A stretch of 42,489 nt of DNA. Source: an uncultured Ruminococcus sp. Its GTDB lineage: Bacteria > Bacillota > Clostridia > Oscillospirales > Ruminococcaceae. The notes under the pieces are model-generated. The model worked only from the letters and a program-made list of their open reading frames with translations, had not been told where the DNA came from and searched no databases. How positions within the stretch are numbered: position 1 is the stretch's first letter; every line of letters starts with the position of its first letter. The stretch lies in the NCBI GenBank assembly GCA_946537515.1, contig CAMNFV010000004.1, forward strand, positions 1 through 42,489, read 5' to 3'. The position numbers and the translations under genes are program-made. This document shows positions 13,614 through 20,658 of the stretch, in pieces.

Positions 13614-13660
13614 GTCTGGGGATCATATCCCCAGCGAGGGGGTTGGGGGCGAGGAGCCCC
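13614..13660. repeat. Two GC-rich intergenic hairpins
   Basis: CTGGGGAT-CAT-ATCCCCAG (13614-13632) is a perfect palindrome and TGGGGGC-N5-GCCCCCA (13642-13660) a second. Such 'GGGGTCTGGGG' units occur as dispersed intergenic repeats in many Firmicutes. No coding signal is seen here. Confidence 0.6.
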
Positions 13661-13684
13661 CATTTGAAATCCGTCGGAGACACC

Positions 13685-15136
13685 TTATTCACGCACGGCG
13701 GCAAGCTCTACGGCTCGGTATGCGCCCTGATAGATGCCGGCCTTTTTTGCGGTGCAGATATGCGCGCACATCTGCTCGATGATATCGCCGTTTTTCTGGA
13801 GCAATACGAGCATTGCAGCGGTTTCCGAGGGCGTGCTGCATTCATAGGTGCCGTCACCGATTTCTGCTGAGCGGATCGCGCCCCAGGCCTCATGGCCGCC
13901 GACACGCTTGATCATCAGCTTCGGAATCGGGTAGAAGGAGAGCTCGCTCGGCTTCGTGATCAGCACATCCGAAACGCGCATCAGCAGATTGGTCGAATAG
14001 ACCGCTGCGAAAATATCCTTGTGGCAGAAGGCATGGATGCCGGTGACATCGCCGGAATATGCCGCATCGCAGAATTGCACAGTCTCATCGAAGTCATCAA
14101 AATGTGTGTGCAGCAGCGGCTGCATCTCGGGAACATCGCGGAGCAGCTCCTGCCAGACATTTGCATGGTCGCCGACATTGACAAACAGCGCTGCTTTTTG
14201 CTTTTTGATTGCGGGAATCAGCCGCCGGATGATCGTAACGAAAATATCCTTCTGTGCGCCTGCGCCGCCGACGGACATCAGCCAGCGCTTCGGCGCGCCG
14301 CTCTGCATCCGCCGGATGCGCTTTTCGCAGTCCGCTTCGATATTGCTGACGAGTTCATGGTCGATATAGTGACCGGTACAGACGATCGCATTTTTCGGCA
14401 TCGGGCGCAGCGGACGGCTGCCGTCCATGCCGCGGAGCGCACGGTAGCCGAGATAGGCAGAGGGCGTCTGAACCGTATGCACGGCGCCTTCGGAGAGATG
14501 CAGCGCCATCGGCCAGTTATCGGGTACGGCGTTGACGACATGCGTCAGTCCGGCATGGATCGCGGCCTGCGACGGCCAGACATGTGTCGCAATGAATGGG
14601 ATATCCTTGGGGAGATCGCAGTAAACGCCGGTCATCAGCTCCGCCGTTTTCTGATCGGAGCAGTTGTATTGCAGCCGGCGGAAGCCTTCGCTGTTGAGCG
14701 GCTCCCAGATGAGCTTATTGAAGGGCGGGATCTGCTGCGAAAGCCGCGAGCCGAGCGAATAAAGCTGATTCTGCTCGCCGATGATCTTTCCGCAGGCAGC
14801 GGACTGAAAGGCGTGCAGGTCGAACCAGTAGGGCTGATAGCCAAGCGCCCGCGCCGCAGACGCCATTGCCATAGAAATGCGGTAATGTCCGAAGCCCATG
14901 CGGATATTTCCGATAATGACGCTTTTGCTGTCAAATGTGACATCGGATTCCTCGCTCAGCACAAGATTCTGTACGCCGAGCAGCGGCCCGATTGCCGGTG
15001 CGGATTCTGCACGCAAATGGTAAATATGATCGCCGTCATCGCCGTATTTACGCGCAAATTTCTCCTTTGTACGCAGCGCTTTCCGGTAGCTGCGGTCTGA
15101 CATTTCGTTCCCGAAGATCTGCTTTGAACGCTCCAT
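13685..15136 (-). CDS. GT28/MurG-like GT-B fold glycosyltransferase
   Basis: A 483-residue predicted cytoplasmic protein. The N-terminal motif 'GNIRMGFGHYRISMAMASAARALGYQPYWFD' (about 80-110) resembles the glycine-rich acceptor loop of MurG and MGDG synthases. 'WLMSVGGAGAQKDIF' opens the C-terminal Rossmann half. 'DVLITKPSELSFYPIPKLMIKRVGGHEAWGA' matches the nucleotide-sugar binding region layout. The ORF track starts at GTG 15154; ATG 15136 is preferred because GGGGGAG precedes it at normal spacing. It is divergent from a TetR gene, with shared operator sequences, next to a sugar-type transporter, so it may modify a lipid or sugar handled by that transporter. The acceptor is unknown. Confidence 0.65.
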   Translation of the reverse strand: MERSKQIFGNEMSDRSYRKALRTKEKFARKYGDDGDHIYHLRAESAPAIGPLLGVQNLVLSEESDVTFDSKSVIIGNIRMGFGHYRISMAMASAARALGYQPYWFDLHAFQSAACGKIIGEQNQLYSLGSRLSQQIPPFNKLIWEPLNSEGFRRLQYNCSDQKTAELMTGVYCDLPKDIPFIATHVWPSQAAIHAGLTHVVNAVPDNWPMALHLSEGAVHTVQTPSAYLGYRALRGMDGSRPLRPMPKNAIVCTGHYIDHELVSNIEADCEKRIRRMQSGAPKRWLMSVGGAGAQKDIFVTIIRRLIPAIKKQKAALFVNVGDHANVWQELLRDVPEMQPLLHTHFDDFDETVQFCDAAYSGDVTGIHAFCHKDIFAAVYSTNLLMRVSDVLITKPSELSFYPIPKLMIKRVGGHEAWGAIRSAEIGDGTYECSTPSETAAMLVLLQKNGDIIEQMCAHICTAKKAGIYQGAYRAVELAAVRE

Positions 15137-15154
15137 AATTTTCATCTCCCCCAC

Positions 15155-15183
15155 TTGACAAATGAAAAATAATATGCTAGACT
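15155..15183 (+). promoter_or_regulatory. Sigma-A promoter of tetR-transporter unit
   Basis: TTGACA, 17-base spacer, TAGACT. The palindromic operator at 15196-15216 lies just downstream, consistent with autoregulation. Confidence 0.65.
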
Positions 15184-15195
15184 ATCACTATATAG

Positions 15196-15216
15196 TATGA
15201 TAGCCATACTATCATA
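15196..15216. promoter_or_regulatory. Probable TetR operator
   Basis: TATGATAG-CCATA-CTATCATA is a perfect 8+5+8 inverted repeat in the divergent intergenic region. Further CTATCAC half-sites flank it at about 15182-15188 and 15230-15236, suggesting a larger operator array that covers both divergent promoters. Confidence 0.7.
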
Positions 15217-15238
15217 TTTGATATATAGTCTATCACAA
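15211..15238 (-). promoter_or_regulatory. Possible promoter of the glycosyltransferase gene
   Basis: On the minus strand TTGTGA and TATGAT are separated by 16 bases, overlapping the TetR operator. Weaker than the other promoters here. Confidence 0.4.
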
Positions 15239-15255
15239 AATAGGAGGTTTGTCAA

Positions 15256-15936
15256 GTGGAAAATCAACATGCGCAGGAAAGTCTCAAGACAAAACGAATT
15301 GAGCGTGCAGTTGAGATCAGCGCCGAGATGTTTCTCCGGAACGGAATCGAAGCTGTCAAAATGACTGACATCGCAGATGCCTGCGGCGTCGGTGTTGCAA
15401 CGCTCTATCGCTACTTCGGCACAAAAACGACAATCACCATTGCGGCTATGACACATCTCTGGAACACGCTGCGGGGCATGTATGAACATGTCTTTGAATC
15501 AGAGGTCTTTCTCCGGCAGCCCGGCATCAAGCGGCTCTCCGACCTGATGCATATGTATCTGGTGCTCTTCGATGCACATAAGGATCTGATGCGGCTGGTC
15601 GGCGAATTCGATCTGATGCTCCAGCATGAAAATGTTCCGAAAGCGGCGCTTTTTGACTACGAGCGCTCGATCATCAATTTTTACCCCTATATGGAATCTG
15701 CATATCTTGCGGGAACGGCTGACGGTACCGTTCGTTCGGATATTGATTTCAAACTCTTCTATCTGACCTTCGGTCATGCGATGCTCTCACTCTGCAAGAA
15801 GATGCTCTGCGGAGAACTGCTTCCCTCTGATGATTTCGGCAACGGCAGAGCCGAACTGGAAATGCTCGCCGGGATGGCGGTCAGCTATCTCAGGAAGGAG
15901 AACGCAAATGAAGGAGAAGAAAATCGCTTCGAATAA
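15256..15936 (+). CDS. TetR/AcrR family transcriptional regulator
   Basis: A 226-residue regulator with GTG start preceded by TAGGAGG. The N-terminal helix-turn-helix is 'ISAEMFLRNGIEAVKMTDIADACGVGVATLYRYFGTKTTIT' (residues about 16-57), followed by an all-helical ligand-binding and dimer domain. It is divergent from the GT28-like gene and overlaps the downstream transporter gene by 29 bases, so it probably represses both in response to a transported or modified compound. The palindromic operator lies in its own leader. Confidence 0.92.
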   Translation: MENQHAQESLKTKRIERAVEISAEMFLRNGIEAVKMTDIADACGVGVATLYRYFGTKTTITIAAMTHLWNTLRGMYEHVFESEVFLRQPGIKRLSDLMHMYLVLFDAHKDLMRLVGEFDLMLQHENVPKAALFDYERSIINFYPYMESAYLAGTADGTVRSDIDFKLFYLTFGHAMLSLCKKMLCGELLPSDDFGNGRAELEMLAGMAVSYLRKENANEGEENRFE

Positions 15937-17299
15937 GGTTTTATGGATCTTTGCGGTCGGTCAGCTCGGCTGGTCGATTCTTTCCGGTATTATTGCAAAC
16001 TGGCTTGTCTATTTCTTTCAGCCGAGTGCGGAAGAGATTGCAAAAGGCCAGCTGACGTTTATCCCGCAGGGGACATTCCTCGGGCTGACGGTGATCGGCC
16101 TGATTACGGCTTTCGGCAGAATCTTTGATGCCGTGACAGATCCGCTGATCGCGGGCAAATCCGACAGCTGTCAGCACCGCCTCGGCAGGCGCATTCCGTT
16201 TATGCGGTATGCGGCGATCCCGTTCGGGCTGGTGACTGTGCTGATGTTCTGTTCACCGGTCAGAAGCGAGAGTCCGGTCAATGCGGTCTGCCTCTTTCTC
16301 TGCGCGATGCTGTTTTACTTCTGCATGACCTGCTACTGCACGCCCTATAATGCGCTGATTCCGGAGCTCGGCAGGACACAGGAAGCACGTATCAATCTTT
16401 CGACGTTCATCTCTGTGACCTATTTCTTCGGTACGGCGATTGCATATCTCGTGCCGAATATCGCGGGGCTGTTTGCGGGCGCCGCAGGCTATGCAGGCAG
16501 TTACCGCATTACGATCTGCATTCTCGCGGTCATTGCCGTGATCTGTATGCTGATCCCGGCATTCCTGATCGACGAGCAGGTCTATGCCGACACGACTCCG
16601 AGCAAAGCATCTGCGTTCCGCTCGCTGATCGCTACCTTCAAAAACAAGGATTTCCGGATCTTTGTCTGCTCGGATATCCTTTACTGGATCGGCCTGACGC
16701 TCTTTCAGACCGGCCTGCCGTTTTACATCACGGTGCTCATGGGGCTTGATGATTCCATGACATTTCCGCTGTTCGCAGTTATGACGGTGCTCAGCTTCAT
16801 CTGCTATCCGATCGTCAATATCGTCTCGAAGAAAATCGGCAAAAAGAAGCTGATCATTTTCGCATTCGGATTCTTCTCTGTTGCATTTCTCGTGACATCG
16901 TTTGCAGGCAAGACCGCAATTCCGCCGAAGGTTTACGGTTATATCGTTGCGGCGCTTGCAGCCGTCCCGATGGCGATTCTCGGCATTCTGCCGCAGGCCG
17001 TTGTCGCGGATATCTCCGAAGAGGATCAGAAGGCGACAGGCGAGAGCCGGCAGGGCATGTTCTATGCGGCGCGGACATTCGCCTTTAAACTGGGGCAGTC
17101 TGCCGCAATGCTGCTGTTCACAAGTATCGCTGTGATCGGCAGGGATACCCCGAAGGGCGAATCCGGCTACGGACTCGGCTACCGTCTGACGGCGCTGCTC
17201 GCAGTTGTGCTGTGTCTGCTCGGCGGCATCGTGTTCCTGCGGTATAATGAGAAAAAGGTGCTCGCCAATATCGGCGCGGATACCGAAACGAAAGCATAA
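15908..17299 (+). CDS. GPH-type MFS sugar:cation symporter
   Basis: A 463-residue transporter with about 12 membrane segments. 'LITAFGRIFDAVTDPLIAGKSDSCQHRLGRRIPFMRYAAIP' is the diagnostic region of the glycoside-pentoside-hexuronide family (MFS_2), and the central loop precedes 'FRSLIATFKNKDFRIFVCSDI'. The ORF track starts at 15776; ATG 15908 follows AGGAAGGAG and gives the family N terminus. It is co-transcribed with tetR. Members import sugars with Na+ or H+, but some move lipids or other solutes. The coupled GT28-like gene leaves both options open. A bidirectional terminator follows. Confidence 0.88.
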   Translation: MKEKKIASNKVLWIFAVGQLGWSILSGIIANWLVYFFQPSAEEIAKGQLTFIPQGTFLGLTVIGLITAFGRIFDAVTDPLIAGKSDSCQHRLGRRIPFMRYAAIPFGLVTVLMFCSPVRSESPVNAVCLFLCAMLFYFCMTCYCTPYNALIPELGRTQEARINLSTFISVTYFFGTAIAYLVPNIAGLFAGAAGYAGSYRITICILAVIAVICMLIPAFLIDEQVYADTTPSKASAFRSLIATFKNKDFRIFVCSDILYWIGLTLFQTGLPFYITVLMGLDDSMTFPLFAVMTVLSFICYPIVNIVSKKIGKKKLIIFAFGFFSVAFLVTSFAGKTAIPPKVYGYIVAALAAVPMAILGILPQAVVADISEEDQKATGESRQGMFYAARTFAFKLGQSAAMLLFTSIAVIGRDTPKGESGYGLGYRLTALLAVVLCLLGGIVFLRYNEKKVLANIGADTETKA

Positions 17300-17303
17300 A
17301 AAC

Positions 17304-17346
17304 AAAGCCGCTGAAATGAAGCTGTTGCGTTCATTTCGGCGGCTTT
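17304..17346. terminator. Bidirectional intrinsic terminator
   Basis: AAAGCCGCTGAAATGAA pairs with TTCATTTCGGCGGCTTT around a 9-base loop, with A and T tracts on both sides. It serves the convergent transporter and flavin reductase genes. Confidence 0.88.
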
Positions 17347-17356
17347 CTCTGTTATG

Positions 17357-17989
17357 TTATTCCAGTCCGTCCGGGAAGCTCGTGAAGACATCGCGCTCTG
17401 ATTCGGGCAGGCCGTATGCAGCCTTTGCATCCGCGATCGCACGGATCAGGAATGCCATATTCCGTCCGAGATTGCGCATTGTCTGCAAGCCCTCAAGATC
17501 CTTGCGGACATCCTCTGCCGAGAAGCCGTGAACCTGATTCCAGTAGGTGCTGGAAACGACCGGCATACTGCTGATCGTGAAGTATTTATTCAGCGTATCG
17601 AATGATGCGGTATTTCCGCCTCTGCGGCAGCTTACGACCGCGGCACCGACCTTCATATGCTTGGAGAAGGGCGAACTGTAGAAGAGCCGGTCGAGAAAAG
17701 CGAGCAGCGTGCCGTTCGGAGAGCCGTAGTAGACCGGGCTGCCGATGACAAGACCGTCGGCGGCCTCGAATTTTGCGGCTGTTTCGTTGACGAGGTCATT
17801 GCCGAAGACACATTTGCCCAGCTCGCTGCATTTGTTGCATGCGATGCATCCGCGGATATCTTTATTGCCGACCTGGATCAGTTCGGTTTCGATGCCTTCC
17901 GCTTCGAGTGTGCGCTGCAGCTCTGCGAGTGCTTCCGCGGTACATCCCTTCGGATGCGGACTGCCGTTGATGAGCAATACGTTTGCCAT
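17357..17989 (-). CDS. Flavodoxin-fold NAD(P)H-dependent FMN reductase family protein
   Basis: A 210-residue protein of the FMN_red/iron-sulfur flavoprotein family. 'LLINGSPHPKGCTAEAL' (residues 5-21) is the FMN phosphate loop, 'GLVIGSPVYYGSPNGTLLAFLDRL' the ring-binding loop. The compact cysteine group 'GCIACNKCSELGKC' (about 47-60) is as in iron-sulfur flavoproteins, although many relatives lack the cluster. It has its own consensus promoter. Substrate unknown; reduction of quinones, flavins or other small molecules is typical. It stands alone between a terminator and the dispersed repeat. Confidence 0.88.
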   Translation of the reverse strand: MANVLLINGSPHPKGCTAEALAELQRTLEAEGIETELIQVGNKDIRGCIACNKCSELGKCVFGNDLVNETAAKFEAADGLVIGSPVYYGSPNGTLLAFLDRLFYSSPFSKHMKVGAAVVSCRRGGNTASFDTLNKYFTISSMPVVSSTYWNQVHGFSAEDVRKDLEGLQTMRNLGRNMAFLIRAIADAKAAYGLPESERDVFTSFPDGLE

Positions 17990-18036
17990 ATGAATACCCC
18001 TTTCTTCCTGTGGCTTCTTCGCCGCTGATTATGTAT

Positions 18037-18065
18037 ATTATAGCATATGAAACAGGAAATAGCAA
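18037..18065 (-). promoter_or_regulatory. Sigma-A promoter of the flavin reductase gene
   Basis: On the minus strand TTGCTA, 17-base spacer, TATAAT, 48 bases before the start codon at 17989. Confidence 0.75.
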
Positions 18066-18068
18066 TTA

Positions 18069-18118
18069 GAAATGAGAAATTAGAAATGAGAAATTGCGGT
18101 ATGCGCTTTGCGCATGAT
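18069..18118. repeat. Dispersed intergenic repeat, copy 2 (hairpin-bearing)
   Basis: Two overlapping 'gaaatgagaaatta'-type units, then 'ttgcggt' and the hairpin ATGCGC-TTT-GCGCAT followed by GAT. It has the same arrangement as 2047-2087. This copy has an extra 'gaaatgagaaa' unit, so the A-rich part varies in copy number. Confidence 0.6.
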
Positions 18119-18126
18119 AAAATAAA

Positions 18127-18162
18127 GAATCAGCACCGCAGAAGGGGTTGCAGTGCTGATCC
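18127..18162 (-). terminator. Intrinsic terminator of the SGNH-dockerin gene
   Basis: On the minus strand a GGATCAGCACTGCA/TGCGGTGCTGATTC stem with an 8-base loop is followed by TTTATTTT, 28 bases after the stop codon. Confidence 0.85.
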
Positions 18163-18189
18163 TTTCATTGCCTTTTGTGTGTGAAAACC

Positions 18190-20316
18190 TTATTTGATGA
18201 GGCCGATGCCCCAGATCGTGAACTGTCCGCTGCCGGAGATCGACACATTCAGTTCGCCAGAGGTATTCTGATAGTAGCCGAGTTCGGCATCCGGGCCGCC
18301 CCAGCAATACTGCTTGTTGCCGTTGACCTTGGTGGTCTTGCCGTTGACGGTGACATCAATGCTGCCCATGCCGGAGCTGTTTGCCTTGAACACGATGATC
18401 AGGCCCTTGCCCTCTGTCTTGAAGCTCATCGGGCTGCCGCCGTTCAGCGTGTAGGAATAAGGCAGGATCTGACCGCCGTTATAGCCGCCGCCTGCTGTCC
18501 AGGAGCCTGCATTGAAGCCGGTCTGGTTCTTCGGGTTGATATATTCGCAGTTTTCATATTCCGTACCGTAGACGGACTTTTCAGGGACGCTGTAAGAATC
18601 GGAGCGGTTCTCGGTCTTCATGGCCTGACGGAAGAAGTAGCTGAGGCAATCCGAAACGAGCTTGCCGCCCTTGTCATGCGGATGATAATCATCGGTGAAG
18701 TAATCATTCAGCGTCAGCAGGCCGCTGTTGAAGGCCTTGGTCAGCGCATTGTCCATGCTAATGATCGGGATATTGAAGTTCTCACCGACCGGAACCATCT
18801 GTGCCTGGCTGGAGAATCCGCTCTTTGCACGATGAATCAGAATGATGACTGCCGGCTCATTCGGCAGATCGAGGAAGCGCTTGATGACGCTCTCGAAGCA
18901 CTTTTTATACATGATATCTTCGTGGTCGTTGACGGAGAATTCAACGAAGACGATATCCGGATTCTTCGAGATCACATTCGGCTCGCTGCGGACCAGTCCG
19001 ACGACGGAAGAGGTGCCGGAGAGACCTGCATTGACCTCTGTGAAGCCGCCCTTTGCAAAGGTCTGCTTGACATATGCGGAAAACGGCGTGGTATATTTGC
19101 CCATTTCGGTGATCGAGCCGCCGAGATAAGCCATGGTCAGCTTTTCGCCGTTTTCAGCAGCTTCCAGCTTCTTGACGAGCCGGTAGGTATTGCCCATGCT
19201 GTAGATGGAATCCTTGTAGAACTGGAGATAGCGCGCGTCAGCGGTCTCCTGATAGCTGTCCCACTTGTTTTCCTTCTGCGGCTTCGGCGGTTCTACGATT
19301 TCAGATGCGCCCTTTTCAAACTTCACGATCTTGCCGAGCAGGAAGTTTTGCAGCATCTCTGCATCGAACTTATTGACAACGCCGCTCTGGTTGACATCGG
19401 CGCGCCGGATGAAATCGGAATCCTTATTTTCGCTGCGGATGCCCTGCTTGAGCAGTGAGAGATCCGCGGCGCTGATGACGCCGTCCTTGTTGACATCGCC
19501 GGGCGTCAGGTCTGTACTGCTGGGTGTTGTACCCGGGGTGCTGCCCTTGCTGAGATACCCGTCCAGCTGTTCAGTCCAGTATGCCGCCATTTTCTCATAC
19601 CCGCCCGCGTTCGGATGTACACCGTCCGCGAGATCTGACGAAGCGTTGATGACGCTGTGAATGTCGGCATAAATGACGTTTTTGCTGCTGTATTCATCCG
19701 CGACCTTTTTCACGATCTGATTATAGGCTGCGATATCGGCGGTTTTATCGCCGCCCCAGCCCATATTTCCGAGATCGGGAATGGTCGTCATGAAGATCGT
19801 GCCGTTTGCCGGACGCTTTTCGCAGAGATAATCCAGCAGCGTATGCAGATCTTTTTCGGTGCTGTTCAGTGCACCGTTGTTGATATCGTTCGTGCCGATT
19901 TGCAGCAGGATGATATCCGGCGCATATTTGGTGATGTAATCGCCGCTCTGCATGGTTTCCAGAATGCCGTTCTGCTTTCCGAAGAATCCGCCGGGACGGT
20001 CAACGATCGTATATCCGCTGTATCCGGCATGATTGTCGTCATAGCTGACCTGCTTGCCCTTATAGGTAAAGGTCGCGCTTTCTTTGCCTTCCGGACCGAC
20101 AAAGTCGATATCCGTGTAGCCTTTTTCCTGGAGCATCTGCCACAGAAATTTTCTGTAGCCGCCCTCATCGGCCATGCCGTAGGTGATCGAATCGCCCAGC
20201 GGCATGATCTTGATTTTGTCGGCAGCTGCGGCCTCGAAACTGAAGTCTGCCGGCAGCGCCGCGGCGGCCATCATCAGCGATGCCGTGACCGCACAAAGTT
20301 TCTTCTGCAATTTCAT
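18190..20316 (-). CDS. Secreted dockerin protein with two SGNH esterase domains (CE3-like first domain)
   Basis: A 708-residue secreted protein. The ORF track starts at 20553, but ATG 20316 follows TTGGGAGG and opens a signal peptide (residues 1-32). The first SGNH domain (about 33-250) has 'KIMPLGDSITYG' (Ser43), 'LLQIGTNDIN' and 'DGVHPNAGGY', as in CE3 acetylxylan esterases. A type I dockerin follows (about 271-330) with Ca-binding repeats 'GDVNKDGVISAADLSLLKQ' and 'ADVNQSGVVNKFDAEMLQ'. A second SGNH domain (about 345-570) has 'YLGGSITEM' (Ser401), 'VFVEFSVNDHED' and 'DDYHPHDKGG' (Asp543/His545). The C-terminal ~120 residues form a beta-rich, possibly carbohydrate-binding module. It is likely docked on a cellulosome to remove acetyl groups from xylan. 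It has its own promoter and a long leader. Confidence 0.9.
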   Translation of the reverse strand: MKLQKKLCAVTASLMMAAAALPADFSFEAAAADKIKIMPLGDSITYGMADEGGYRKFLWQMLQEKGYTDIDFVGPEGKESATFTYKGKQVSYDDNHAGYSGYTIVDRPGGFFGKQNGILETMQSGDYITKYAPDIILLQIGTNDINNGALNSTEKDLHTLLDYLCEKRPANGTIFMTTIPDLGNMGWGGDKTADIAAYNQIVKKVADEYSSKNVIYADIHSVINASSDLADGVHPNAGGYEKMAAYWTEQLDGYLSKGSTPGTTPSSTDLTPGDVNKDGVISAADLSLLKQGIRSENKDSDFIRRADVNQSGVVNKFDAEMLQNFLLGKIVKFEKGASEIVEPPKPQKENKWDSYQETADARYLQFYKDSIYSMGNTYRLVKKLEAAENGEKLTMAYLGGSITEMGKYTTPFSAYVKQTFAKGGFTEVNAGLSGTSSVVGLVRSEPNVISKNPDIVFVEFSVNDHEDIMYKKCFESVIKRFLDLPNEPAVIILIHRAKSGFSSQAQMVPVGENFNIPIISMDNALTKAFNSGLLTLNDYFTDDYHPHDKGGKLVSDCLSYFFRQAMKTENRSDSYSVPEKSVYGTEYENCEYINPKNQTGFNAGSWTAGGGYNGGQILPYSYTLNGGSPMSFKTEGKGLIIVFKANSSGMGSIDVTVNGKTTKVNGNKQYCWGGPDAELGYYQNTSGELNVSISGSGQFTIWGIGLIK

Positions 20317-20613
20317 ATAAAATCCTCCCAATCTAAAGCAGATACTATGTTTTTTTAATTCTGCTTCTGCGATTCCCCCTGAAATCACACATGGATGATT
20401 CACGGCCGGATTCTCTGCATCCCTCCTATCCTGTTTGCGTGTACGGATCCGGTTTCCTGACGATATACAAAAAAGCAGCCGCATTCCCCAAAATGCGGCC
20501 GCCTTGGTTTCACAGGTTTTGTTCAGGCGCTTCCTCGCAGGGACATACCGCATATATCATCAGTAACGGTGGTGTACCCCTGTAAGTAATTATGGTCTGC
20601 CTGATTCTCTGTA
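20317..20613 (-). promoter_or_regulatory. Long 5' leader of the SGNH-dockerin gene, possible attenuator
   Basis: About 300 bases of transcribed leader without a recognisable gene. In minus-strand order it holds a CAGGG...CCCTG hairpin, a CGCCT segment able to pair with AGGCG at the foot of the terminator, and a full intrinsic terminator (20468-20502). An 'AGGAGG' near 20415 has no convincing ORF behind it. The arrangement fits an attenuator, but I cannot match it to a known riboswitch class. Confidence 0.4.
20468..20502 (-). terminator. Intrinsic terminator inside the leader
   Basis: On the minus strand GCGGCCGCATT-N6-AATGCGGCTGC is followed by six T. It lies after the upstream glycosyltransferase gene but also downstream of the SGNH gene's own promoter. 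It would therefore stop read-through and could also control the SGNH gene. Confidence 0.85.
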
Positions 20614-20620
20614 TAATTTG

Positions 20621-20649
20621 ATTATAGCACAGTTTTCCGATGATGTCAA
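20621..20649 (-). promoter_or_regulatory. Consensus sigma-A promoter of the SGNH-dockerin gene
   Basis: On the minus strand TTGACA, 17-base spacer, TATAAT: a perfect consensus, starting 9 bases after the stop codon of the upstream gene. Confidence 0.8.
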
Positions 20650-20658
20650 GTCTTCGGA

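Noticed and set aside
13892-15100. 402-codon plus-strand ORF opposite the GT28-like gene
   Set aside because: Antisense shadow with no domain; the minus-strand frame has glycosyltransferase motifs and a proper ribosome site.
20317-20553. N-terminal extension of the SGNH-dockerin ORF
   Set aside because: The extension lies in the leader, crosses a terminator hairpin and precedes the true signal peptide; ATG 20316 has a strong ribosome site.
20317-20613. Assignment of the leader to a known riboswitch (c-di-GMP, SAM, guanidine and others)
   Set aside because: I compared remembered consensus cores and found no convincing match, so only a generic attenuator is proposed.
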